Shown: positions 1 through 16,248, counted from the first letter of the stretch. The stretch: 64,000 nt of DNA from Chromatium weissei (GCF_016583765.1 NZ_NRRR01000001.1:558001-622000), one strand, 5' to 3'. The notes: generated from the letters alone by a model not told the origin. Numbers and translations: made by a program.

Positions 1-2408
<2,408 letters not shown>

Positions 2409-5400
2409 GTTGCAACTCAATATCCAATACAACAAGGATTGAAACATAACAGCGGGGATGGTACTCAAAAAGGAGCGCGATGTTGCAACTCAATATCCAA
2501 TACAACAAGGATTGAAACACCACGAGATAGAACTGCCAGAGTTCCGGCGGTTGGTTGTTGCAACTCAATATCCAATACAACAAGGATTGAAACTTTGAAT
2601 GTACCGAATCCACAATTCCCACAGCCGTCGGTTGCAACTCAATATCCAATACAACAAGGATTGAAACGTGTATGGCATGTCTACCTTTGTTTCGAAGCTG
2701 CACGTTGCAACTCAATATCCAATACAACAAGGATTGAAACGGGCATAAAGGCGCACCGTTTTCTGTGCGGTCATCATGTTGCAACTCAATATCCAATACA
2801 ACAAGGATTGAAACATTGTTCGATTCACTTCTCTATCTCCTGTCCGAATGTTGCAACTCAATATCCAATACAACAAGGATTGAAACATTAAAGTGACTTC
2901 ACGAATGTCGTCATGGCCGATGGTTGCAACTCAATATCCAATACAACAAGGATTGAAACTGTCAATTTGATCAGCAACGGAAAGCAGTTGTGAATCGTTG
3001 CAACTCAATATCCAATACAACAAGGATTGAAACCGAATTAGGTGCATCATCGCCATTCAGAATTAACCGGGTTGCAACTCAATATCCAATACAACAAGGA
3101 TTGAAACATTGACCAGCTTGAATTAAATCATAGAGCGCGGATTGTTGCAACTCAATATCCAATACAACAAGGATTGAAACATTTGATCCGATGTCAATTG
3201 TCCGGCTTGAATCAATTGTTGCAACTCAATATCCAATACAACAAGGATTGAAACGCATAATATGCCCGCCTACAATTCGGTATTTAGCGGTTGCAACTCA
3301 ATATCCAATACAACAAGGATTGAAACCGGCTCGCGTCCTCGAGCAGCACTGCTACCGCTGGGTTGCAACTCAATATCCAATACAACAAGGATTGAAACAC
3401 AACTGCCAAATCTTCAAATAGTGGTCATGGGTGAAGTTGCAACTCAATATCCAATACAACAAGGATTGAAACTTGAGTCCGCCGGTCATAGTGGTTCCGT
3501 CATAGCTACGTTGCAACTCAATATCCAATACAACAAGGATTGAAACAATATGGGAAGGCACTCAACCGCGCAACGTGCGAGGTTGCAACTCAATATCCAA
3601 TACAACAAGGATTGAAACTGACGGATTGGTGGCGACCTTTCAAAAAATCACCGCCGTTGCAACTCAATATCCAATACAACAAGGATTGAAACCTAGATTC
3701 ATGCTTATCAGGTAAATCTTGGCTCTGTTGCAACTCAATATCCAATACAACAAGGATTGAAACATCAATACGTTTTCGAGAATAGGTATAGTGGCTCTTG
3801 TTGCAACTCAATATCCAATACAACAAGGATTGAAACGCCAATCACTTCACATTCTAAGCGGTCGTCCTGTACGTGTTGCAACTCAATATCCAATACAACA
3901 AGGATTGAAACGCGAATTCAACTTGAGTGTGAATGTAGGTCGGCGTGTTGCAACTCAATATCCAATACAACAAGGATTGAAACAATCATATTCGCCAGTT
4001 TCGTCATCTAGCCATGCCGGTTGCAACTCAATATCCAATACAACAAGGATTGAAACAGCTAGCAGGATCGGTCTTTTCGCTCGGGTCTTCCCGTTGCAAC
4101 TCAATATCCAATACAACAAGGATTGAAACCCGCTAGAAAAGGTCGAGTTTAATGGGTATTGGTGGTTGCAACTCAATATCCAATACAACAAGGATTGAAA
4201 CATAGATACTCCAAACGCACTGTATACGCTTTCGCACAGTTGCAACTCAATATCCAATACAACAAGGATTGAAACCTTGCCTTGACTCCAATACCGTATG
4301 TCAAGCCTGCGCGTTGCAACTCAATATCCAATACAACAAGGATTGAAACGCCTTCTAATGATGTACCCTTAGTTGCTGCGCGTAGCGTTGCAACTCAATA
4401 TCCAATACAACAAGGATTGAAACCGCGGACATCGCAACGTCAACGCAACGTGCAATCGTTCGGTTTGTTGCAACTCAATATCCAATACAACAAGGATTGA
4501 AACCAGTCATAGCGTTAAAGTTTGCTTCACGAGTCGCTTGTTGCAACTCAATATCCAATACAACAAGGATTGAAACAAGCGAGTCAAGATGCGACTTCAG
4601 GCAGTATCGGGTTGCAACTCAATATCCAATACAACAAGGATTGAAACATACAGGCGGCGCTAATGTTTAGTTGCCGTCCATTGGTTGCAACTCAATATCC
4701 AATACAACAAGGATTGAAACTTAAATCCGCCAAAGTATCAATTGGTAGTGGCGAGTTGCAACTCAATATCCAATACAACAAGGATTGAAACCAGCATCAA
4801 TGACCAATCCCTTAAAGCGACGTTGGTTGCAACTCAATATCCAATACAACAAGGATTGAAACGTGATGATGTCGATGTCGCTGGCGGTTAATTGCGGCGT
4901 TGCAACTCAATATCCAATACAACAAGGATTGAAACCCCTACTGCCTGCGGGTCGTATTGCGATTTACCGCCGGTTGCAACTCAATATCCAATACAACAAG
5001 GATTGAAACTCAATCAAGTGGAATCTATTAGAACGCATCATTAAAGTTGCAACTCAATATCCAATACAACAAGGATTGAAACTGCACCGCCTCAATCCAC
5101 GGGCAGCCACGCGAATCAAGTTGCAACTCAATATCCAATACAACAAGGATTGAAACCCGCTTCCGGCTTGACTATTTCTGGTGCTGCCAACGTTGCAACT
5201 CAATATCCAATACAACAAGGATTGAAACAACGACTCTTGTGAGTTTGAGCGTTATCTGCACAGTTGTTGCAACTCAATATCCAATACAACAAGGATTGAA
5301 ACCGTATGCGAACGTGCAAGATATTTACCTACTTGCGCGTGTTGCAACTCAATATCCAATACAACAAGGATTGAAACAAAAACAATCTTATCGTTCAGAT

Positions 5401-8400
5401 GTTCGATTGAAATAGTTGCAACTCAATATCCAATACAACAAGGATTGAAACCTACTTCAGTGATCCTGCTGACTGCTGCGGAAAATGGTTGCAACTCAAT
5501 ATCCAATACAACAAGGATTGAAACAAATCAAATGCAGCGGATGCGACGCGCCGTGAATGGTTGCAACTCAATATCCAATACAACAAGGATTGAAACGATT
5601 TTTCAAGCATTTCATCGGCAGCTTTGGCGCTTGTTGCAACTCAATATCCAATACAACAAGGATTGAAACAACACAGTATCACTGATGTAAGCGCGTTGAA
5701 TGACAGGTTGCAACTCAATATCCAATACAACAAGGATTGAAACAATACGACGAGCGCCAGCGCCAAACGCACCAATGATGCGTTGCAACTCAATATCCAA
5801 TACAACAAGGATTGAAACAGCGTCAACACTGAACCATGCCAACCCGGATCGCACGTTGCAACTCAATATCCAATACAACAAGGATTGAAACACGAAATCT
5901 TTTCGTTTTGGCAGTGCGATTGCCGCAGTTGCAACTCAATATCCAATACAACAAGGATTGAAACACGCGATACATTCCGCCGTCGCTCTTGATGCTCGTT
6001 GCAACTCAATATCCAATACAACAAGGATTGAAACTTGATTTCCGCCATCCGACGGTCACTTTTGAGACCGGTTGCAACTCAATATCCAATACAACAAGGA
6101 TTGAAACGAGCCGGTGTATTTGAAGGTTGATGAATGCAATGATGGTTGCAACTCAATATCCAATACAACAAGGATTGAAACAGTAATCGGCAACCATGCC
6201 GGTGGATACGGATTCGCGTTGCAACTCAATATCCAATACAACAAGGATTGAAACATTCTCCGCGCTTCGTGATGCCATTGTTCCGGTAATGTTGCAACTC
6301 AATATCCAATACAACAAGGATTGAAACCTGAAGACATCGCGTGGGGCTATCGCCTATGGTTGACGGTTGCAACTCAATATCCAATACAACAAGGATTGAA
6401 ACCACTGCCTTTGCGAATTTCCGGTGGTATCCACCACGTGTTGCAACTCAATATCCAATACAACAAGGATTGAAACGTCAAGTTGCGCACTCAACCAGTC
6501 TGAAACGATTCCGGTTGCAACTCAATATCCAATACAACAAGGATTGAAACGTTGCGGCGATTAGATGGTAAAAACCATTCGCGTATCGTTGCAACTCAAT
6601 ATCCAATACAACAAGGATTGAAACAGACATTGCGACCTTGCGGCGCGTGGTATTGGATCGGGTTGCAACTCAATATCCAATACAACAAGGATTGAAACAC
6701 GCGGTAGTGAATGCGAATCCTAGCGATCATACAGTTGCAACTCAATATCCAATACAACAAGGATTGAAACTCGCATCAATAAGCTGATGAAATGCTGTCG
6801 CAATAGACGCAGAAACGTTGCAACTCAATATCCAATACAACAAGGATTGAAACGCCACTTGTGGCCGCGCATACGGCGAGATAAACCGCGTTGCAACTCA
6901 ATATCCAATACAACAAGGATTGAAACCGCAGTATCCGTATCCGTGTGATGCCACGCGGCCGGTTGCAACTCAATATCCAATACAACAAGGATTGAAACGT
7001 GACATCGCCGCCGGTGTCGGTGCGGATAACGATTGGTTGCAACTCAATATCCAATACAACAAGGATTGAAACCTACGATGCTGAAATCAATTCGGAATAA
7101 AGAAGCAATGTTGCAACTCAATATCCAATACAACAAGGATTGAAACCAAACGAATACAACTGGGCAATTGCGCAATGCAGAAAGTTGCAACTCAATATCC
7201 AATACAACAAGGATTGAAACTTGGCTGCAATTGATGCGTTAATGACGATTTTTCCACCAACGGTTGCAACTCAATATCCAATACAACAAGGATTGAAACA
7301 CGCGAACCAAACGCTCTCAATACAGCATGGACTGGGTTGCAACTCAATATCCAATACAACAAGGATTGAAACTCTGGTTCAAGCCGCGCTGATTCGACTA
7401 CGCCGATTGTTGCAACTCAATATCCAATACAACAAGGATTGAAACTGTTCACTGGGCCGATCTATACCAAGCCGGTCGCTGTTGCAACTCAATATCCAAT
7501 ACAACAAGGATTGAAACTTTTAGATATGAGTTCGGATCGTTTTGATTCTGAGTGTTGCAACTCAATATCCAATACAACAAGGATTGAAACCATCGTCACG
7601 CGCAGCACATTCAGCAATTACAGCGTTGTTGCAACTCAATATCCAATACAACAAGGATTGAAACATTCAAATGGGATTTCTTTGGCGATGATAACAATCG
7701 TTGCAACTCAATATCCAATACAACAAGGATTGAAACCCGGAAGTGATGCCACTTCAGCGGCTTTATATCGGTTGCAACTCAATATCCAATACAACAAGGA
7801 TTGAAACAATCAGCAACTTGATCTGCGTGTAATTGCCGCTGTAGTTGCAACTCAATATCCAATACAACAAGGATTGAAACGCCATTGGTGGCGTAGCCGA
7901 ATCCGTGCGATCCTACTGTTGCAACTCAATATCCAATACAACAAGGATTGAAACGCAATTACTGCGCACCTGTATTCAGGTTTTGCAGCATGTTGCAACT
8001 CAATATCCAATACAACAAGGATTGAAACATACGGAAGCTGAACTGCGCGGCTCTAAGCTGTTGTTGTTGCAACTCAATATCCAATACAACAAGGATTGAA
8101 ACAAACACCTAACAGCGCGGCGACTTGTTCGATGGTGGTTGCAACTCAATATCCAATACAACAAGGATTGAAACAGTAATCTGCCAACATTTCAGTCGAT
8201 ACTGCAATTGTTGCAACTCAATATCCAATACAACAAGGATTGAAACTGCAGAATAATCCACGTCCGGCAATACCTTATGCCGGTTGCAACTCAATATCCA
8301 ATACAACAAGGATTGAAACCCTCCACTGCTGACATGCCCGCAGGATAGATTTTAGGTTGCAACTCAATATCCAATACAACAAGGATTGAAACATTTTGTG

Positions 8401-10847
8401 CGTTGGTGGTATGACCGGAAAACGCTTGGTTGCAACTCAATATCCAATACAACAAGGATTGAAACGTGAAGATAAAATCGACGAATGGGACGATGAAACT
8501 CTGGTTGCAACTCAATATCCAATACAACAAGGATTGAAACATCTGTTCCTGCGTCACTGAGCCGGTTTCAGCAAGGTTGCAACTCAATATCCAATACAAC
8601 AAGGATTGAAACAATACCAATACGTCATCGATGTGAAGGGGACAGATTTGTTGCAACTCAATATCCAATACAACAAGGATTGAAACAATGGTCAGCAACC
8701 CATTTCAGTAGCGCACCTAACGCGTTGCAACTCAATATCCAATACAACAAGGATTGAAACCCAAATGCGATGCTGCGTTTCCGGTTCCATATACCGGGTT
8801 GCAACTCAATATCCAATACAACAAGGATTGAAACCTTAAAACTATAGTACCCACGCATCTGTCCGTTGCGTGTTGCAACTCAATATCCAATACAACAAGG
8901 ATTGAAACTCATACGCTTCCAGTTGTCCTCCCAACGACGGGCGGTTGCAACTCAATATCCAATACAACAAGGATTGAAACTCGACCTGTTTCAACAGCGC
9001 GTCCACTCACTGCACGTTGCAACTCAATATCCAATACAACAAGGATTGAAACAATCAATACGCGAAGTTAATCGCCGAGAAAAATGGCGTTGCAACTCAA
9101 TATCCAATACAACAAGGATTGAAACGCCAACAGGAAGGTCGATTCGTGACATGCAGCCGCAGTTGCAACTCAATATCCAATACAACAAGGATTGAAACTT
9201 CTGGAGTGTTTTCCATTCTAACTACTTGTAAACCTGTTGCAACTCAATATCCAATACAACAAGGATTGAAACCAATGGACGCAGGCGGTTGGCGGTGCTC
9301 TCGAAGTCAGTTGCAACTCAATATCCAATACAACAAGGATTGAAACTGACCGTGATGAAACCTTCACGATCGAGTAAAACAAAGTTGCAACTCAATATCC
9401 AATACAACAAGGATTGAAACCAATTGAATCGTTGCCGGATAATAGCGTGAGTGAATCGTTGCAACTCAATATCCAATACAACAAGGATTGAAACGCGTGG
9501 GAGTGAGTCGCCGAATGAGACATTCGTGATTGTTGCAACTCAATATCCAATACAACAAGGATTGAAACGAAAACGTATTGATCGAAGCCGAGCAAGATCA
9601 GGTGGTTGCAACTCAATATCCAATACAACAAGGATTGAAACTGAATCAGGCACTTACACGGACGCGCAAGGTAAGGAGGTTGCAACTCAATATCCAATAC
9701 AACAAGGATTGAAACCAATTACATTGACGAATACGATCACAACCAATAGCGTTGCAACTCAATATCCAATACAACAAGGATTGAAACATAGCTCACGCCC
9801 GACTGTTCCTGCAGTTGGGCGTGTTGCAACTCAATATCCAATACAACAAGGATTGAAACACAACCCGCGCCCTTCCGAACAGCACAATCCACATCGTTGC
9901 AACTCAATATCCAATACAACAAGGATTGAAACATTGAAGCGCCTCGAACAGTTCGTGGTGCTCGCTCGCGTTGCAACTCAATATCCAATACAACAAGGAT
10001 TGAAACAATACACCTGCGCTTCAGTCTCTAATGGCGGCATTGGTTGCAACTCAATATCCAATACAACAAGGATTGAAACCCATCAGTAGCGACGGCGGTT
10101 TTGCCGGTTTTCAGTTGCAACTCAATATCCAACACAACAAGGATTGAAACCCCAGTGCAATTCTGACGGCGGTTCCGGCTGACGGCGGTTGCAACTCAAT
10201 ATCCAATACAACAAGGATTGAAACTTAAAAGTGGCAATGAGAAATTTCGATGACCACGATGGTTGCAACTCAATATCCAATACAACAAGGATTGAAACTT
10301 GAAATGCGATCCAGTAGATTCCGTTCCGGCTCGGTTGCAACTCAATATCCAATACAACAAGGATTGAAACCAAAGAGTTGAAAATTCGTCAGGATTGGTT
10401 GCTTTGGTTGCAACTCAATATCCAATACAACAAGGATTGAAACCGCATAAGCAATTAGAACAGCGCCAGCAAGCAACAGGTTGCAACTCAATATCCAATA
10501 CAACAAGGATTGAAACTCGGGAATTCCTGAGGTGGCACGGATTGCCAACAAGTTGCAACTCAATATCCAATACAACAAGGATTGAAACCTTGACCGGTGC
10601 GCCGCTGCTGTGCCGTTTACCGGTGTGTTGCAACTCAATATCCAATACAACAAGGATTGAAACTTTCGTTGTCAACGATTCTCTTAAAACAATCGCTTTG
10701 TTGCAACTCAATATCCAATACAACAAGGATTGAAACGCGTAGCGATACCAGCCGATGATCGTGAAATGGTCACTGTTGCAACTCAATATCCAATACAACA
10801 AGGATTGAAACATCGGATAACTGCTTGATTGCGGCATTGGTGCGGTG

Positions 10848-11260
10848 GTTGCAACTCAATATCCAATACAACAAGGATTGAAACTGCCGCCAATAGCCTT
10901 AATAGCTTTGTGAATTGGTGTGGTTGCAACTCAATATCCAATACAACAAGGATTGAAACACTGGAGAATGAAATGAATGAAATGACCGTATTGAATGTGT
11001 TGCAACTCAATATCCAATACAACAAGGATTGAAACGCCACCCGCGCAGGTCGCGGGCGCTCATTCCGAGCAAGTTGCAACTCAATATCCAATACAACAAG
11101 GATTGAAACTGCCGCCAATAGCCTTAATAGCTTTGTGAATTGGTGTGGTTGCAACTCAATATCCAATACAACAAGGATTGAAACACTGGAGAATGAAATG
11201 AATGAAATGACCGTATTGAATGTGTTGCAACTCAATATCCAATACAACAAGGATTGAAAC
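10848..11260 (+). repeat. Segmental duplication inside the CRISPR array (225-bp period)
   Basis: Two consecutive spacers at 10885-10922 and 10960-10998 recur exactly at 11110-11147 and 11185-11223. One unrelated spacer (11036-11072) lies between the two copies. The offset is 225 bp, exactly three repeat-spacer units, which fits unequal recombination between repeats or replication slippage rather than independent acquisition. Confidence 0.95.
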
Positions 11261-13315
11261 ATTCAGTACCTGAGAAGCCTAATGACATGATAATTGTTGC
11301 AACTCAATATCCAATACAACAAGGATTGAAACGCAGGAAGCGCCATGCTGGGCGCGACTGTCGCCCAGGTTGCAACTCAATATCCAATACAACAAGGATT
11401 GAAACATCATCAGCGGCTTTGTGATCGGTTTTCTCAGGTGTGTTGCAACTCAATATCCAATACAACAAGGATTGAAACCAATGACACGCCACGATCACGC
11501 AACTCTTTAATTACGTTGCAACTCAATATCCAATACAACAAGGATTGAAACAGAAATATGCGCGACAGGCTTTCGCCGTCGCTGCTGGTTGCAACTCAAT
11601 ATCCAATACAACAAGGATTGAAACATGCTTGAAAAACGCAACGTCAAAACCTTCACAGCATGTTGCAACTCAATATCCAATACAACAAGGATTGAAACCG
11701 TCTGCTACAGCCATGAGGATTGTTTGCGGCGAATGGTTGCAACTCAATATCCAATACAACAAGGATTGAAACACTAACGAACGTGAGTTGACGGTTTGTT
11801 ACACGCGGGTTGCAACTCAATATCCAATACAACAAGGATTGAAACATTGCAATGGCAAGGAAACGACTGTGCGGCAATGCGCGTTGCAACTCAATATCCA
11901 ATACAACAAGGATTGAAACGCGTATTGCGCCCATGCGGCGGAACTGAGAATTGCAGGTTGCAACTCAATATCCAATACAACAAGGATTGAAACATGTCAG
12001 TGACAAATCGATCGAAGTCCAAACGTCCGTTGCAACTCAATATCCAATACAACAAGGATTGAAACTCGTTGGTGTGGAAATACCACACCGTGACGGTTCC
12101 GCCGGTTGCAACTCAATATCCAATACAACAAGGATTGAAACCTGGGTTGCTCGCCACAATTGGCGGCCTATCGGTGCGTTGCAACTCAATATCCAATACA
12201 ACAAGGATTGAAACTTTCAGAGAATGAAATTGAATTGCGTTGGCAGATTGGGTTGCAACTCAATATCCAATACAACAAGGATTGAAACCAGTAGCGGAAA
12301 TAATCCCACCAAGGGACGCATTCGTTGCAACTCAATATCCAATACAACAAGGATTGAAACGACAGTATTTTGAATGGCACAGCATTGAACGCGGATGTTG
12401 CAACTCAATATCCAATACAACAAGGATTGAAACTCCTTTCTGTCTATGGGAACGTAGACCGTCACGGCTGTTGCAACTCAATATCCAATACAACAAGGAT
12501 TGAAACTTTTTTCGTGGGCAGGCAGAGGACGGTTTCTACTGGCGTTGCAACTCAATATCCAATACAACAAGGATTGAAACACCAGCGCCAGCCACTTTTC
12601 GTATTGCGCGGCGGTCAACGAGTTGCAACTCAATATCCAATACAACAAGGATTGAAACCCGCAGCAGAAACCGTCGCAGCAGTAGAAGCGCCAGTAGTTG
12701 CAACTCAATATCCAATACAACAAGGATTGAAACAAGCCCACTACGAAGCAGCGAAAACAACCCGCCGCGTTGCAACTCAATATCCAATACAACAAGGATT
12801 GAAACTGTGCCTTGGGCAGCATTAGCATTAGCGGCTGGAGTTGCAACTCAATATCCAATACAACAAGGATTGAAACACAATCACAAACACCATTTGACAC
12901 CCAGTGCCCATCCGGTTGCAACTCAATATCCAATACAACAAGGATTGAAACATAGAGTTAAGGCGTTTTTAATCCACGTTTCACCTTGTTGCAACTCAAT
13001 ATCCAATACAACAAGGATTGAAACCGCTTCGATCACTGCCCGTGCCATGCGGTTGCAGGTGTTGCAACTCAATATCCAATACAACAAGGATTGAAACATT
13101 AGCTCGCGGCGATGCGCAAGGAACAGCACTTTTGTTGCAACTCAATATCCAATACAACAAGGATTGAAACACAATGCGTGTCTTTTCCGTATTGATTGCG
13201 CGGTGGTTGCAACTCAATATCCAATACAACAAGGATTGAAACACGCATCGCGCAAACTCACTGCTCATGCGGTCGTTGGTTGCAACTCAATATCCAATAC
13301 AACAAGGATTGAAAC

Positions 13316-13716
13316 ATGGTGGTATGTGTTTCGTCGTGCGCACGCACCTCGTTGCAACTCAATATCCAATACAACAAGGATTGAAACACTTCTCTGGAAG
13401 AGATTACATCTCGTCCGTGCGACGTTGCAACTCAATATCCAATACAACAAGGATTGAAACCAGACAGGAGAACTCAAATTACATCGTTGATGTGGAAGTT
13501 GCAACTCAATATCCAATACAACAAGGATTGAAACCTTCCGAATCACGCGCATATGTTTCCCGTGAGGGAAGTTGCAACTCAATACCCAATACAACAAGGA
13601 TTGAAACAGTATAGCGCGGCGACGGCACTCGTTTGACGGTTAGTTGCAACTCAATATCCAATACAACAAGGATTGAAACATGGTGGTATGTGTTTCGTCG
13701 TAGTGGCGGACTTCCA
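13316..13716 (+). repeat. Two CRISPR spacers sharing their first 22 nt
   Basis: Spacers 13316-13350 (35 nt) and 13680-13716 (37 nt) both begin with the same 22 bases (ATGGTGGTATG... to ...CGTCGT) and then diverge completely. They are five units apart. The shared part is next to the 5' handle, where the seed of a type I crRNA lies. Confidence 0.9.
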
Positions 13717-14341
13717 GTTGCAACTCAATATCCAATACAACAAGGATTGAAACTATTGATGGAATTCAGGTGCAACGATCATCATGCGGGTTGCAACTCA
13801 ATATCCAATACAACAAGGATTGAAACGTCCCACCATGCAGCCGACGGACCGTCAAGACCGTCAGGTTGCAACTCAATATCCAATACAACAAGGATTGAAA
13901 CCGCAACAACTACGAAGGTGTCGCGCTTGTGTGCGTGAGTTGCAACTCAATATCCAATACAACAAGGATTGAAACTATTTCTCCACGATGTCCTCATTTC
14001 CGGCCGTTAATTGTTGCAACTCAATATCCAATACAACAAGGATTGAAACCCCAGTAATTCGATTCGGAGCCTGCGAAACCTAATGGTTGCAACTCAATAT
14101 CCAATACAACAAGGATTGAAACAATACGACGGCGAGGAAATGTGTATAGGATACAACGGTTGCAACTCAATATCCAATACAACAAGGATTGAAACGAAAC
14201 AATCGTTTTCTCTTAATTTTAAGAGCTGGTCTTGTTGCAACTCAATATCCAATACAACAAGGATTGAAACGTGGTACGGGTATTGGCACAACAGCGGCGC
14301 AAGGGTTGCAACTCAATATCCAATACAACAAGGATTGAAAC

Positions 14342-14452
14342 AGTCGCACCGCCATTCTATTGAATGATAAATACAAGGGTTGCAACTCAATATCCAATAC
14401 AACAAGGATTGAAACAGTCGCACCGCCATTCTATTGAATGATAAATACAAGG
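14342..14452 (+). repeat. Tandemly duplicated CRISPR spacer
   Basis: The 37-nt spacer at 14342-14378 is repeated exactly at 14416-14452, separated by one repeat (14379-14415). This is a one-unit tandem duplication within the array. Confidence 0.95.
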
Positions 14453-16182
14453 GTTGCAACTCAATATCCAATACAACAAGGATTGAAACATTGTGAACGG
14501 CTTTCAAGACGTGATGCACTTCATCAAGTTGCAACTCAATATCCAATACAACAAGGATTGAAACAAAGCAGGCGGATTCACTGAACAGCAAGCGGAAACT
14601 TGTTGCAACTCAATATCCAATACAACAAGGATTGAAACCAGAAAGAACCATTTTCGATCCATTACGTCGATTGGCGTTGCAACTCAATATCCAATACAAC
14701 AAGGATTGAAACCATGTCAATCAGGGTAGCTACGATCTTAGTGTTGATAGTTGCAACTCAATATCCAATACAACAAGGATTGAAACAGCGCCTCCTTCTC
14801 GGCGCGAATCCATGCCTTTAGGGTTGCAACTCAATATCCAATACAACAAGGATTGAAACGCCATTCTCATTCCTCCATTCCGTCGTCAACACCGCTAGTT
14901 GCAACTCAATATCCAATACAACAAGGATTGAAACTCAGTTTACCGCAAGCCATTCGGCAGCAGGGTTATGGTTGCAACTCAATATCCAATACAACAAGGA
15001 TTGAAACTAAATCCGTTTGGCGAGGCGGGCGGCTTTAGCAGCCTGTTGCAACTCAATATCCAATACAACAAGGATTGAAACGATATCAGGGATGATGAAG
15101 AAGACTAACCAATCGTTGCAACTCAATATCCAATACAACAAGGATTGAAACATGCGCTTGCCTAGCGTGTCCATGCCGCAAGCATACCGTTGCAACTCAA
15201 TATCCAATACAACAAGGATTGAAACCGTGATGCCGGTATGACCTTGCGCGGAATAGCACAGGTTGCAACTCAATATCCAATACAACAAGGATTGAAACAA
15301 AAACAGAGAAAACGGCTGTACGAGCGTTGTAGCGCGTTGCAACTCAATATCCAATACAACAAGGATTGAAACGCAGAACAGGAATGGACACCTATCAAAT
15401 GCGAGGAGTTGCAACTCAATATCCAATACAACAAGGATTGAAACCTCAGTGAGCTCGTACCCTTCGCATTCACACCTGTGTTGCAACTCAATATCCAATA
15501 CAACAAGGATTGAAACCCTAGTGCGTCATCAGCAAGCTCGCGTAGACCATCAGTTGCAACTCAATATCCAATACAACAAGGATTGAAACTCCCTACCCTG
15601 TCCCACTGTCCCTACCCTGTTCCACCTCGTTGCAACTCAATATCCAATACAACAAGGATTGAAACAACCACTCGAACGGCTCATCCAGCGACGGTTTCTC
15701 ATGTTGCAACTCAATATCCAATACAACAAGGATTGAAACCCCAAGATTCTCTACGAGAGTTCCGCCCCACAGTGAGTTGCAACTCAATATCCAATACAAC
15801 AAGGATTGAAACGCGAGCCGTGCCTGATTCACCAATGGCAAGCATCAAGTTGCAACTCAATATCCAATACAACAAGGATTGAAACCGCGGTGCGGTGGAA
15901 TGCCCTGACCGCCGCACAACAAGTTGCAACTCAATATCCAATACAACAAGGATTGAAACATGATCCGCATCCGTGCGCTCGCGTCATAACCAGAGGTTGC
16001 AACTCAATATCCAATACAACAAGGATTGAAACCAAACCCAAACGGATTCCTCTCCGCCAATCCAATAGGTTGCAACTCAATATCCAATACAACAAGGATT
16101 GAAACATGTAACGGGCGACATTCAGGGCTTTTTGTTCCCAAGTTGCAACTCAATATCCAATACAACAAAGATTGAAACATGT

Positions 16183-16210
16183 AATAAAAAACCCGCCGTT
16201 TGGCGGGTTA
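16183..16210 (-). terminator. Intrinsic terminator of the nif operon within the array end
   Basis: The stem AACCCGCC (16190-16197) pairs with GGCGGGTT (16202-16209) around a 4-nt GTTT loop. On the minus strand it is followed by a run of T (the A-run at 16186-16191 on plus), so it is a strong intrinsic terminator for transcription arriving from draG. On the plus strand the tail is only TTATTA, so it would work less well for the CRISPR transcript. It occupies the position of a final spacer, between the last full repeat and a degenerate repeat. Confidence 0.85.
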
Positions 16211-16248
16211 TTACAATTCAATATGTAATAGAACAACAAGAAACAAAC
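16211..16248 (+). repeat. Degenerate terminal CRISPR repeat
   Basis: After the terminator comes a sequence of repeat length that still resembles the repeat (TTACAATTCAATAT, then AACAACAAG and a final AAAC), with many substitutions. It ends one base before the draG stop codon. It marks the leader-distal, oldest end of the array and supports the assigned array polarity. Confidence 0.6.

Larger units (their letters stand above)
2409..16178 (+). CRISPR. CRISPR array, about 188 repeats of 37 bp
   Basis: The repeat is 37 bp, begins GTTGCAACTC and ends AAGGATTGAAAC. Its first eight bases (GTTGCAAC) form a perfect palindrome. By hand I count 188 copies, the first at 2409 and the last at 16142. The mean period is 73.4 bp, so spacers average 36.4 nt; most are 33-39 nt, with outliers of 43 nt (4424-4466), 46 nt (6771-6816) and 41 nt (12581-12621). 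Only three copies appear mutated, each by one base: at 10114 (T to C), 13571 (T to C) and 16142 (G to A, the last). The ATTGAAAC end is the usual 8-nt 5' handle of type I/III crRNAs, which sets plus-strand transcription with the leader on the left. The repeat folds poorly (4-bp ATCC/GGAT stem). No cas genes lie in the window, so the subtype cannot be assigned. Confidence 0.99.
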
